Shown here in pieces: positions 44,579-53,907 of a stretch of DNA of 64,000 bases (position 1 is its first letter; each line of letters opens with the position of its first letter). The translations under genes were made by a program, and so were the position numbers. The notes under the pieces were generated by a model. It ran no database searches. It saw only the letters and a list, made by a program, of their open reading frames with translations, and had not been told where the DNA came from. This DNA comes from Colwellia psychrerythraea (GTDB lineage: Bacteria > Pseudomonadota > Gammaproteobacteria > Enterobacterales > Alteromonadaceae). The stretch covers positions 1 through 64,000 of the forward strand of contig NZ_JQEC01000051.1 in NCBI RefSeq assembly GCF_000764185.1, read 5' to 3'.

Positions 44579-45492
44579 TGAACGGTTTAGAGGTTAACAA
44601 TATTAGTGTCAGTTATAACAATGGTCATTGCGCATTATCAAATGCTAGCTTCTTCTTGCCCATCGGCTCAATTACCGCGTTAGTAGGTATTAATGGCAGC
44701 GGAAAATCAACCATGTTTAAAGCCATTATGGGCTTTGTTTCCCTAAGTCAGGGCAGTGTCGAAATATTGGGGCAATCAGTTAAGCAGGCATTAAAAAAAA
44801 ATTTAGTGGCTTATGTACCGCAAAGTGAAGAAATTGATTGGCACTTCCCTATTTTAGTTGAAGACGTCGTTATGATGGGTCGCTATGGTCATATGAATAT
44901 GTTCAGACAAGCAAAAGAAAATGACTACCAACAAGTAGAGCAAGCATTAGCCCGCGTGAATATGAGTAAGTATCGTCACCGTCAAATCAACGAACTCTCC
45001 GGTGGTCAAAAAAAGCGGGTATTCCTTGCCAGAGCATTAGCACAAGAAAGTCAGGTTATCTTACTTGATGAGCCCTTTACTGGCATCGACGTACAAACGG
45101 AAGAGCAAATAATGGCTCTACTGAGGGGCCTACGCGCTGAAGGAAAGATCATTTTAGTATCGACACATAATTTAGGTAGTGTGCCGGAATTTTGTGACCG
45201 AACAGTGTTAATCAAACAGACCATTTTAGCACAAGGTCTAACCAAGCAAGTATTTACCCAAGAAAATCTACAAAAAGCTTTTGGCGGAGTTTTACGCCAT
45301 TTCGTCTTAGCTGGTGAAACCCTTCATAAAGATGATGATGCGAGGCAAGTAACTATTTTATCGGATGATGAACGACCAGTAGTGCTTTATGGTGAACAAG
45401 ATAATAGTGAATTAAGTAGTCAACTAGGAAGCCAGTTAACTAACCCAGATACGAACCAAGTAGACCCTGTCAGTGCAGAGGTTAAGCAATGA
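44578..45492 (+). CDS. sitB: Mn/Fe ABC importer, ATP-binding protein
   Basis: 304 residues. Walker [11 protein letters not shown]-loop [10 protein letters not shown], signature LSGGQKKR, Walker B VILLDEPF, and H-loop STHN. The start ATG overlaps the sitA stop by one base (TAATG). The last 50 residues are an acidic, Ser/Asn-rich tail beyond the ATPase fold (from about 255), which is long for the family. It powers import through the SitC/SitD pair. Confidence 0.92.
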   Translation: MNGLEVNNISVSYNNGHCALSNASFFLPIGSITALVGINGSGKSTMFKAIMGFVSLSQGSVEILGQSVKQALKKNLVAYVPQSEEIDWHFPILVEDVVMMGRYGHMNMFRQAKENDYQQVEQALARVNMSKYRHRQINELSGGQKKRVFLARALAQESQVILLDEPFTGIDVQTEEQIMALLRGLRAEGKIILVSTHNLGSVPEFCDRTVLIKQTILAQGLTKQVFTQENLQKAFGGVLRHFVLAGETLHKDDDARQVTILSDDERPVVLYGEQDNSELSSQLGSQLTNPDTNQVDPVSAEVKQ

Positions 45493-46424
45493 TTGCTGAA
45501 CTATTAAGCCCTTTTAGTTATGACTACATGGTTAATGCTATGTTGGTCAGCGCACTTATTGGCGGGGTTTGCGCCTTTTTATCCGTGTATTTAATGTTAA
45601 AAGGCTGGTCATTAATAGGCGATGCCCTTTCTCACTCTATCGTACCCGGTGTTGCTGGTGCTTATATGTTAGGGCTGCCCTTTGCCCTTGGTGCATTTTT
45701 TTCCGGTGGTTTGGCGGCAACCACCATGTTATTTCTCCATCAAAAATCGAAGCTAAAAGTTGACGCTATTATTGGTTTGATCTTTACTTCCTTTTTTGGC
45801 CTAGGGCTATTTATGGTGTCTATATCACCAAGCTCTGTCAATATTCAAACTATTGTTCTCGGTAACATCTTAGCCATTACCCCCCAAGATACCTTGCAAT
45901 TAGTATTAATCGGTGGAATTTCTTTGGCGACTTTATTATTGAAATGGAAAGACCTGATGGTAGTTTTTTTTGACGAGCATCATGCCCGTAGCATTGGTTT
46001 AAACCCAGTAGCTCTTAAAATACTATTTTTTACTTTACTGAGTGCCTCGACCGTTGCCGCCTTGCAAACCGTTGGCGCTTTTCTAGTAATAGCCATGGTA
46101 GTTACCCCTGGCGCAACTGCGTATTTACTTAGTGATAGGTTTTCAATGGTTATTAAGATTAGTGTTGCTATTGGTACATGCAGTGCATTTTTTGGTGCAT
46201 ATTTGAGTTACTTTATTGATGGCGCAACGGGTGGCGTTATTGTGTTATTACAAGCCGTTATTTTCTTTTTAGCATTCCTTTTTGCTCCTAAGCATGGTTT
46301 GCTCGCCAGCAAGAAAAAAGCCATTGATAACCTTAACAAAAATAAATTAAATCCACTTAAACTGAATGAACTGAACATTATAAACAATAATAATAACAAA
46401 GAGGTTAATAATGTCTTGGTTTGA
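45489..46424 (+). CDS. sitC: Mn/Fe ABC importer, permease 1
   Basis: 311 residues, about eight TM helices. The [18 protein letters not shown] block and the [23 protein letters not shown] block are those of the ABC-3 (Mn/Zn/Fe) permease family. It overlaps sitB by four bases (ATGA). The C-terminus ends in a Lys/Asn-rich stretch with NNNN, a low-complexity tail of about 35 residues. Confidence 0.92.
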   Translation: MIAELLSPFSYDYMVNAMLVSALIGGVCAFLSVYLMLKGWSLIGDALSHSIVPGVAGAYMLGLPFALGAFFSGGLAATTMLFLHQKSKLKVDAIIGLIFTSFFGLGLFMVSISPSSVNIQTIVLGNILAITPQDTLQLVLIGGISLATLLLKWKDLMVVFFDEHHARSIGLNPVALKILFFTLLSASTVAALQTVGAFLVIAMVVTPGATAYLLSDRFSMVIKISVAIGTCSAFFGAYLSYFIDGATGGVIVLLQAVIFFLAFLFAPKHGLLASKKKAIDNLNKNKLNPLKLNELNIINNNNNKEVNNVLV

Positions 46425-47328
46425 TTCGCTTTTCACCAGTGCTTGGTTAGGGTTATTATTAGAGCCTTTGCAATTTACTTTTATGCAGCAAGCTTTCGCA
46501 TTAGTAATACTGATAGCGATACCAACTGCGCTGCTATCATGTTTTTTGGTACTTAAAGGTTGGTCATTAATGGGCGATGCCATTTCACATTCAATCTTAC
46601 CTGGGGTTGTTATCGCTTATATTATGGCCATCCCTTATGCCGTGGGAGCCTTTATTGCAGGAATATTTTGCGCCCTAGCTACCGGATATATCAAAGAGCA
46701 CACTCGTCTCAAAGAAGATACAGTTATGGGCGTGGTTTTTTCTAGTTTGTTCGCCTTAGGTTTAGTGATGATGAGTAAAATTGAAACTGGCGTTCATCTT
46801 GATCATATTTTATTTGGCGATATGCTGGGGTTAAGCTGGTCTAACATTGTCGAATCAGCGGTCATCTCAATAGCGATTATCTGCTTTATTACGTTTAAAG
46901 GTAAAGACCTTGTGGTTTATATATTTGATCACCAACATGCAAAAGCCATCGGTTTATCCGTCAAATTTTTACACTATAGTTTACTGGTTACTTTATCTTT
47001 GACTATTGTAGCGTCTTTAAAAGTTGTTGGCATGATATTGGTGATTTCATTATTGATAGCGCCAGGGGCTATTGCCTTTTTACTGAGCAATAAATTTAAC
47101 CATATGCTGTGTTTAGCGGTGATTATTTCAGTGCTGTGCTCAATCACTGGTGTTTACCTGAGTTTCTTTATTGATAGTGCGCCAGCACCGACCATTATAC
47201 TGTTGATGTCATTACTTTTTATCCTGGTATTTAGTTACCAACAGATAAAAAGTAATATTCTGATGAAGAAGCGAGAAAACCCGTATAGCAATACCAGCAT
47301 CAGCTCAACAGTATCCGCTGATGCATAA
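46411..47328 (+). CDS. sitD: Mn/Fe ABC importer, permease 2
   Basis: 305 residues of the same ABC-3 permease family (GWSLMGDAISHSILPGVV; LKVVGMILVISLLIAPGAIAFLL). It begins inside the last 14 bases of sitC. The two-permease arrangement sitC-sitD is typical of the SitABCD/YfeABCD importers and separates them from ZnuBC, which have a single permease. End of the operon. Confidence 0.92.
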   Translation: MSWFDSLFTSAWLGLLLEPLQFTFMQQAFALVILIAIPTALLSCFLVLKGWSLMGDAISHSILPGVVIAYIMAIPYAVGAFIAGIFCALATGYIKEHTRLKEDTVMGVVFSSLFALGLVMMSKIETGVHLDHILFGDMLGLSWSNIVESAVISIAIICFITFKGKDLVVYIFDHQHAKAIGLSVKFLHYSLLVTLSLTIVASLKVVGMILVISLLIAPGAIAFLLSNKFNHMLCLAVIISVLCSITGVYLSFFIDSAPAPTIILLMSLLFILVFSYQQIKSNILMKKRENPYSNTSISSTVSADA

Positions 47329-47379
47329 CATGCTTATTTTAACTGTTATTATCACTTAACTGAGTAATTAACTGAGCGA

Positions 47380-47931
47380 TTACTGCCAAATGATATTGCT
47401 GAGTTGCTCTTGCCCTTCAGCTAAATTCATTTTAATGACAACATTGTCTTCATCAACACTAATAATTCGAGGGATTCCGCCGGCAGCAAATTTTTTATAA
47501 ATGCTGCGGTCTTCATCAACAGCCAGCGCAACTTTAATACCACGTTTATCTCGCCACGCTTTAACAGTGGCTGTGTCTTCTTCTCTGGCAATGGCGATGA
47601 TATCAATGTTTTCATCTTTAAGTAATGGCGAGTTATTTAATGCTGTAATTAAACGATTAGAGTCCGAACACCAAGTCGCAAAAAGCACCACTAATTTTTT
47701 CTTATCGCTACGGTGTAGATTCATTTCCACACCATCAATGGTGGTAATGGTATTAATAGGTAATATATCACCACGAGTAATATATTCAGGGTATTGCGCT
47801 GGCTCAGCACTCACCAAAACGCCTGGCGTTTGACACGCCGAAACGGCTAACCATAAACACGTTAGTAGGCTTAGTTTTATAGTGTTATTTTTACTATTAC
47901 TTATTGTCTTAATCATGGTGTTTTTTAACAT
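47380..47931 (-). CDS. Thioredoxin-fold lipoprotein (TlpA-like) lacking the second active-site cysteine
   Basis: 183 residues. A lipobox VSAC at 30-33 follows a hydrophobic segment, so the protein is probably anchored in a periplasmic membrane face. The TlpA/AhpC-TSA-like fold runs from about 55 (ITTIDGVEM) with FATWCSDSNR at 84-93: Cys88 is present but the resolving position is Ser91, not Cys. Later cis-Pro GGIPRII is present. With only one Cys it may be a peroxidase-like, thiol-holding or scaffold protein rather than a disulfide reductase. Convergent with sitD. Confidence 0.8.
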   Translation of the reverse strand: MLKNTMIKTISNSKNNTIKLSLLTCLWLAVSACQTPGVLVSAEPAQYPEYITRGDILPINTITTIDGVEMNLHRSDKKKLVVLFATWCSDSNRLITALNNSPLLKDENIDIIAIAREEDTATVKAWRDKRGIKVALAVDEDRSIYKKFAAGGIPRIISVDEDNVVIKMNLAEGQEQLSNIIWQ

Positions 47932-48111
47932 TTAAAATCCCTATTTTATCAATTCTTATTATTAAATCAGTTGCTTTCCTGACAAAATAATACAACAAAA
48001 CCACCCCGGTGATAACTTAAATTACAATATTTTACTGACATGTTTTCAGCCGAATAAGCCCTCAACATCACGGTCTATATTAACTGATTGTCCTCAGTTT
48101 TAGTGCTCCTA

Positions 48112-48135
48112 TAAAAAAGAGCGCTGAAGCGCTCT
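48112..48135 (-). terminator. Rho-independent terminator of fumC
   Basis: On the reverse strand, GAGCGCT/AGCGCTC arms (48119-48125, 48128-48134) are followed by a run of six Ts, about 30 bases past the fumC stop. Confidence 0.9.
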
Positions 48136-48164
48136 CTTTCATTTATCCGCAACTGCTGGTTAAC

Positions 48165-49541
48165 TTATAAACCACCATAAGTTAGTTTAGTCGGGTCCAG
48201 TAACTGTTCTAATTCGGTGCGAGAAAGCTCGGTGTTTTCTTGGGCAACCTCAATAATAGGACGGTTTTCTTTATATGCTAATTTTGCTATTTCAGCGGCC
48301 TTAGCATAACCAATTCGCGGATTAAGCGCGGTTACTAAAATGGGGTTACGCGCTAAAGCGGTATTTATATTGTCGACTCGTACAGTAAAGCTGGCAATGG
48401 CTTTATCTGCCAACAACTCGCTGACATTACTGAGTAACTTAATGCTATTCAGTAAATTAAACGCCACCATAGGTAGCATAACGTTCAATTCAAAGTTACC
48501 CGATTGACCACCAATGGTAATAGCTGCATCATTTCCTATCACTTGCGCAGCAACCATAGCGGCAGCCTCTGGAATGACAGGGTTAACCTTACCCGGCATA
48601 ATGGACGAGCCTGGTTGTAATGCCTCTAGTTCGATTTCACCCAAACCGGCTAACGGGCCAGAGTTCATCCAGCGTAAATCATTAGCAATTTTCATAATAG
48701 ATACAGCCAGCGTTTTTAGCTGACCAGATAAAGCGACAGCGGTATCTTGAGTGCCAATCAAAGAAAAGAAGTTATCACCCGCCTTAAAGGTTATGCCTGT
48801 GGTTGAGCTGAGTTGGCGAGCAAATTCATCAGCAAAATCGACATGGGCATTAATGCCAGTACCCACGGCAGTACCACCTTGTGCCAGTGATTGTAACTTC
48901 GGTTGGATAGTGCGCAATAAATCGATATTCTGCTCAATTTGACTAGCCCAACTCATTAAGCTCTGACTAAAGCGTACTGGCATGGCATCCATTAGGTGAG
49001 TACGGCCAGTTTTAACATAACTATCAAGATCTTGTGCTTTTACCTCAATGGTTTGTTTTAACCCTTCTAAAGCGGGTAATAAGTCACGCTTTACAGCAAT
49101 GGCTGCGCTGGTATGAATCGTAGTTGGAATAACATCATTACTGCTTTGCCCACAGTTAACATGATCATTGGCACTCACTGGCTCTGCTAACTTTAGACTG
49201 GCTAAATGAGCAATAACTTCATTAGCATTCATATTCGAACTAGTACCAGAGCCCGTTTGATAAACATCCACGGGAAAGTGCTGCAATAAGTTAACTGAAT
49301 TAAGTAGGTCATGCACCGAGGCAATGATGGCTTGGCCAAGTTCTTTTGAAATCAAACCCAACTTAATATTAGCCGCAGCCGCTGATGCTTTGACCATTAA
49401 CAATGCCCGAATAAACTCCTCTGGCATTGTTTGACCACTGATGGGAAAGTTATTAATTGCTCTTTGTGTTTGTGCAGCGTAAAAAGCCTCTGCAGGTACA
49501 GATAATTCACCCATACTGTCTTTTTCAATACGTGTATTCAT
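48165..49541 (-). CDS. fumC: Class II fumarate hydratase
   Basis: 458 residues. Converts fumarate to malate in the TCA cycle, without the O2- and iron-sensitive Fe-S cluster of class I fumarases. The signature GSSIMPGKVNP is intact, as are TGSGTSSNMNANEV and the HVNCGQSSND substrate-binding block. It lies 34 bases after the FagA-like gene and downstream of a strong Fur box, so iron shortage should induce it, in line with the fagA-fumC group known in Pseudomonas. Confidence 0.96.
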   Translation of the reverse strand: MNTRIEKDSMGELSVPAEAFYAAQTQRAINNFPISGQTMPEEFIRALLMVKASAAAANIKLGLISKELGQAIIASVHDLLNSVNLLQHFPVDVYQTGSGTSSNMNANEVIAHLASLKLAEPVSANDHVNCGQSSNDVIPTTIHTSAAIAVKRDLLPALEGLKQTIEVKAQDLDSYVKTGRTHLMDAMPVRFSQSLMSWASQIEQNIDLLRTIQPKLQSLAQGGTAVGTGINAHVDFADEFARQLSSTTGITFKAGDNFFSLIGTQDTAVALSGQLKTLAVSIMKIANDLRWMNSGPLAGLGEIELEALQPGSSIMPGKVNPVIPEAAAMVAAQVIGNDAAITIGGQSGNFELNVMLPMVAFNLLNSIKLLSNVSELLADKAIASFTVRVDNINTALARNPILVTALNPRIGYAKAAEIAKLAYKENRPIIEVAQENTELSRTELEQLLDPTKLTYGGL

Positions 49542-49575
49542 AAAATAATCCTTAGAAAAATGATATATTCCCGTG

Positions 49576-49947
49576 TTAGCAGTGAAAGTATTGGCTAGTA
49601 ATATTCAATTCTAGCCATAAATGCCGTAAACGTTTTTTGCTTATCTCACATTGGCTAATACGGTTTAAATCCGTTAATGGCCTATAAATGTTATCTAAAC
49701 AGAGTTGACGCCAATGCTCTGGTATTAAGTTATCGCAAATAACATCAAGCAGTAACCGAAATTGACCTTGGTACATTTGCCATCTCGCATCCTCATCAAT
49801 ATTGATATCGCTACCAGTAAGCAATGTTTGCTCTGCCATCAACCAAAATGAAAGTAATTGTGGATTATCCTCATCTTCGGCATAACGTACCTTATGTCGA
49901 ATACTGTTAATCGCAGTTGTTTGAATAGTGAAGTAGTTAAAACTCAC
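49576..49947 (-). CDS. FagA-like protein upstream of fumC
   Basis: 123 residues, cytoplasmic, no signal peptide. It has a helical pattern with RLLLDVICDNLIPEHWRQLCLDNIYRPLTDLNRI, similar in style to the FagA protein that precedes fumC in Pseudomonas aeruginosa. The molecular function of FagA is not established. The start ATG 49947 lies 15 bases after a near-consensus Fur box. Co-transcription with fumC is likely. The name rests on position and general resemblance, so it is tentative. Confidence 0.65.
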   Translation of the reverse strand: MSFNYFTIQTTAINSIRHKVRYAEDEDNPQLLSFWLMAEQTLLTGSDINIDEDARWQMYQGQFRLLLDVICDNLIPEHWRQLCLDNIYRPLTDLNRISQCEISKKRLRHLWLELNITSQYFHC

Positions 49948-49961
49948 AATAAAACCCTATT

Positions 49962-49980
49962 GATAATGATTCGCATTATC
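49962..49980. promoter_or_regulatory. Strong Fur box upstream of the fagA-like gene
   Basis: GATAATGATTCGCATTATC matches the 19-base Fur consensus in 16 of 19 positions, with a perfect inverted arm GATAATG/CATTATC. It sits between the leftward fagA-like/fumC genes and the rightward mfd gene, 15 bases from the former's start and 185 from the latter. Confidence 0.85.
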
Positions 49981-50164
49981 ATACAGTAGTTTTATAGCTT
50001 AAACAATTTAGTAATGATTCATAGAAAAATGAAAAACCGCTATTAATGTTGGCAATAAATACAACTAAAACATTTATCTACTAGCGCTTTAGCCAACGCT
50101 TAATTAGAATAGCGGTATTAAATTTGCGGTAATGAATATCGCCAGTTATTAGTGTAAGGAAATC

Positions 50165-53100
50165 ATGAGCAAAGCAACTAACCTATTAACCCCAGTATTG
50201 GCAAAGCGCCGTGGTAAAAACCCCGATAAAAAAAGCTGGCATAATTTACATGGTAGCAGTAGTAGTTTTGCCTTATATCAAGCGGCAAAAACGGCACTAA
50301 CTCCTATACTACTGATAACTAGTAATACACCTCAGGCACTAAAAATTGAACAAGAGTTACTCAGTTTAGCCAAAAATGATAAGCTGAATAAAGTCAGCAT
50401 TTGCTTATTTCCCGATTGGGAAACGCTACCTTATGATAATTTTTCTCCTCATCAAGACATTATTTCTCAGCGTCTATCTACCTTGTACCAATTATCTCGT
50501 ATGGAGTCTGGTATTATCATTGTGCCGGTAACCACGCTAGTACAGAAACTAGCGCCAAAACAGTACATTGAAGCAAACAGTTTAATAATAAAAAAAGGTG
50601 ATAAAAAAGATTTACATGAAATGCGACAAGCGCTAGAAGCGAGTGGTTATCGTAATGTTGACCAAGTATTAGAGCATGGCGAATTTTCAGCACGTGGTGC
50701 TATTTTAGATCTTTTTCCTATGGGTAGTAACAAACCCTTTCGTTTAGATTTCTTTGATGATGAAATTGACGAAATCAGACTTTTTGATCCCGAAAGCCAA
50801 CGTTCAAAAGAAAAGATTGAAGCAATAAACTTACTGCCTGCGCACGAATTTCCCATTGATGAAGCAGGAATCAATTTATTTCGTAGTCAATTTCGTGAAC
50901 AGTTTACCGGCAATATTCATAAAGAGTCTGTTTATCATCAAGTCAGTAATGGTATTTTGCCGCCTGGTATTGAATATTACCTACCCCTTTTCTTTGATAA
51001 TAAACAAAACCTCAATAAAGAAATTAGCACGTTAAGCAATACGCTTTGTGACTATTTAACTGAAAATACGCTCGTTGTTATTAGTGGGGATATTGAGCAC
51101 TCTTTAACTCAGTACTGGCTTGATATTGATTATCGTTATGAAAACAGGCGTTACGACCCTACTCGCCCTTTATTGCCTCCTGAGCAATTATTTTTAACTG
51201 AAGCTCAACTTTACAGCGCGCTCAAACCTTTTGATCGTATCACTATCGCCAAACCAGCCTTAGTAGCTACAAGCAAGACTGAAAGTGAGAACGAAGCTAA
51301 TGACGAGATAAAGAGCGTTGAAACTAAAAGTAAAAGCAGTGAAATACACTTTGATGTTAAACCCCTGCCCGATTTAACGATTAATCATAAGTTAAAACAG
51401 CCTTTTGAATTAATAAATCAATTTATTGGCAGTAAAGACACGCCAAGCAAAGTACTGTTTATTGCCCAGAGCCAAGGTCGTCGTGAAAGTGTGCTTGAGC
51501 TACTTGAACGTGACAATATCAAACCGGCTCAATTTAACAGTATCGATGATTTTATCAACGCAACGGACACTATTGGTATCACGGTAAATAGCTTAACCCA
51601 AGGTTTTGCCTTTCAAGCAAAAGGAGTAAGTAGCAAAAATGCTATTGCCTTGGTTACTGAAGCAGAATTACTAGGCGATCACGTATCACAAGCTCGTCGA
51701 CGTACAAAAGCACAAGACTTACAAGCCGATGCCTTATTTAAAAACCTTGCAGAGCTAACCATAGGTCAACCCGTTGTTCATATTGAGCATGGAATTGGTC
51801 GATATTTAGGTCTTCAAACCATTGAAAACAGTGGTATAGTCACCGAATTTCTCGTGCTTAGTTATGCTAATGATGCCAAACTTTATGTTCCGGTAAGTTC
51901 TTTACACTTAATTGGTCGCTATTCAGGCGCGGATAGTGATCATGCTCCGTTACATAAGTTAGGCAATGATACTTGGAGTAAAGCTAAGCAAAAAGCGGCG
52001 GAAAAAGTCCGTGATGTCGCTGCCGAATTACTCGATATTTACGCCAAACGCGCCAGTAATCACGGTTATAGTTTCAAAAGAGATAAGCAAGACTACCAAG
52101 CTTTTAGTGATAGCTTTGGCTTCGAAGAAACCTTCGACCAAAAACAAACGATTAATGCCGTAGTTAGCGATATGATGTCACCTAAGACCATGGATAGGCT
52201 TGTTTGTGGTGATGTTGGTTTTGGTAAAACCGAAGTGGCTATGCGGGCCGCTTTTGTCGCCGTAAACGATGGTAAGCAAGTCGCCATACTTGTTCCAACA
52301 ACATTATTAGCCCAACAACATTATGAAAACTTTAGAGACAGATTTGCCAACTGGCCGGTGGTAACTGAGGTTTTATCACGCTTTAAAACAGCTAAAGAGC
52401 AAAAAGAGGTTATCGCCAGAGTTGAATCAGGCCAAATAGATATCCTTATCGGCACCCATAAACTACTGCAAAATAGTATAAAGTATAAAGATTTAGGTCT
52501 ACTTGTTGTTGATGAAGAACATCGATTTGGTGTTAAACAAAAAGAAAAGATTAAGCAGCTACGCAGTAACGTTGATATTTTAACACTAACGGCAACCCCT
52601 ATTCCTCGTACCCTAAATATGGCCATGGGCGGTATGCGTGATTTATCTATTATTGCTACACCACCAGCCAAACGCCTTGCGGTAAAAACTTTTGTCCGTG
52701 AGTATGATGAAGCTTTAATAAGAGAAGCTGTTTTGCGTGAAACCCTACGTGGTGGTCAGGTGTACTTCTTACATAACCATGTCGATACCATTGATAAAAC
52801 CGCTGCTGACATTCAAGCTTTAGTGCCTGAAGCGAGAGTGGTTACTGCTCATGGACAAATGCGTGAACGTGAGCTTGAACGCATCATGAGCGACTTTTAT
52901 CATCAACGATTTAACGTAATTGTTTGTACCACTATTATTGAAACAGGTATCGATGTACCCAGCGCCAATACGATCATTATGGACAGAGCTGACCATCTTG
53001 GTTTAGCGCAATTACATCAACTGCGTGGCCGTGTTGGTCGCTCACATCATCAAGCGTATGCGTATTTGTTAACGCCTCATGAAAAGCGTATTACTAAAGA

Positions 53101-53761
53101 TGCTAAAAAACGTTTAGAAGCGATTGCCTCTCTTGAAGATTTAGGCGCTGGTTTTACCTTAGCAACCCATGATCTAGAAATTCGTGGCGCGGGTGAGTTA
53201 CTCGGGGAAGATCAAAGTGGCTCAATGAGCCAGGTTGGTTTTAGTTTGTATATGGAAATGCTTGATCAAGCCGTTGCCGCACTTAAAGACGGTAAGCAAC
53301 TTTCATTAGATCAAGTAATGTCAGCGCAAACTGAAATAGAACTACGCATACCAGCATTACTTCCCGATGATTATATTTTTGACGTAAGCCTTCGATTAAG
53401 TTTGTATAAACGCATTGCTAGTTGTAAAAACAAAAGGGAACTCGATGATATACAAGTAGAATTAATCGATAGATTCGGTTTATTACCACAACAGAGCAAA
53501 AATTTAGTTCAGATAGCCAAACTTCGCCTTAAAGCGCAAACCATTGGTATATCTCGCATTGAGGCAAGTGCCACGGGTGGCTCAATCGAGTTTAGTAATA
53601 ATACCAGTGTTGACCCTATGTTAATTATTGGCTTAATTCAAAAAAATCCCGCGGTATACAGTATGGCTGGCGCCAGTAAGTTGAAATTTGTTAAAGCCAA
53701 TGACGATACGCAAAAACGTTTTACCTTAATTGCGAATATATTAAATGACTTAGCCAAATAA
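50165..53761 (+). CDS. mfd: Transcription-repair coupling factor Mfd
   Basis: 1198 residues. Releases RNA polymerase stalled at DNA lesions and recruits UvrA. The N-terminal UvrB-like region (FPDWETLPYDNFSPHQDI) is followed by the RNA polymerase-interacting domain (about 520-590, GQPVVHIEHGIGRYLGL). The RecG-like translocase has Walker A GDVGFGKTEVA and DEEH, plus motif VI HQLRGRVGRS. The C-terminal TRCF domain is complete. A Lys/Ser/Glu-rich insert at about 375-400 between domains is a local feature. Monocistronic start; csiV follows 146 bases later. Confidence 0.97.
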   Translation: MSKATNLLTPVLAKRRGKNPDKKSWHNLHGSSSSFALYQAAKTALTPILLITSNTPQALKIEQELLSLAKNDKLNKVSICLFPDWETLPYDNFSPHQDIISQRLSTLYQLSRMESGIIIVPVTTLVQKLAPKQYIEANSLIIKKGDKKDLHEMRQALEASGYRNVDQVLEHGEFSARGAILDLFPMGSNKPFRLDFFDDEIDEIRLFDPESQRSKEKIEAINLLPAHEFPIDEAGINLFRSQFREQFTGNIHKESVYHQVSNGILPPGIEYYLPLFFDNKQNLNKEISTLSNTLCDYLTENTLVVISGDIEHSLTQYWLDIDYRYENRRYDPTRPLLPPEQLFLTEAQLYSALKPFDRITIAKPALVATSKTESENEANDEIKSVETKSKSSEIHFDVKPLPDLTINHKLKQPFELINQFIGSKDTPSKVLFIAQSQGRRESVLELLERDNIKPAQFNSIDDFINATDTIGITVNSLTQGFAFQAKGVSSKNAIALVTEAELLGDHVSQARRRTKAQDLQADALFKNLAELTIGQPVVHIEHGIGRYLGLQTIENSGIVTEFLVLSYANDAKLYVPVSSLHLIGRYSGADSDHAPLHKLGNDTWSKAKQKAAEKVRDVAAELLDIYAKRASNHGYSFKRDKQDYQAFSDSFGFEETFDQKQTINAVVSDMMSPKTMDRLVCGDVGFGKTEVAMRAAFVAVNDGKQVAILVPTTLLAQQHYENFRDRFANWPVVTEVLSRFKTAKEQKEVIARVESGQIDILIGTHKLLQNSIKYKDLGLLVVDEEHRFGVKQKEKIKQLRSNVDILTLTATPIPRTLNMAMGGMRDLSIIATPPAKRLAVKTFVREYDEALIREAVLRETLRGGQVYFLHNHVDTIDKTAADIQALVPEARVVTAHGQMRERELERIMSDFYHQRFNVIVCTTIIETGIDVPSANTIIMDRADHLGLAQLHQLRGRVGRSHHQAYAYLLTPHEKRITKDAKKRLEAIASLEDLGAGFTLATHDLEIRGAGELLGEDQSGSMSQVGFSLYMEMLDQAVAALKDGKQLSLDQVMSAQTEIELRIPALLPDDYIFDVSLRLSLYKRIASCKNKRELDDIQVELIDRFGLLPQQSKNLVQIAKLRLKAQTIGISRIEASATGGSIEFSNNTSVDPMLIIGLIQKNPAVYSMAGASKLKFVKANDDTQKRFTLIANILNDLAK

Positions 53762-53777
53762 ATACTTATGATGGTAA

Positions 53778-53820
53778 ACTTGAGCAAGTGGCGTTTTAGC
53801 TAAACGTTCTTTGCTCAAGT
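53778..53820 (+). terminator. Long stem-loop after mfd
   Basis: A 10-bp arm ACTTGAGCAA pairs with TTGCTCAAGT, enclosing a second inverted pair CGTTT/AAACG around TAGCT. It lacks a T run, so it may end mfd only weakly. Confidence 0.5.
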
Positions 53821-53907
53821 CAGTATTATTACCTGCTGAAATACAAAACATTGGCTTAAAAGACAATTTATAACAGATATCATATTGCCTTAAAACATGG
53901 ACTTTTA

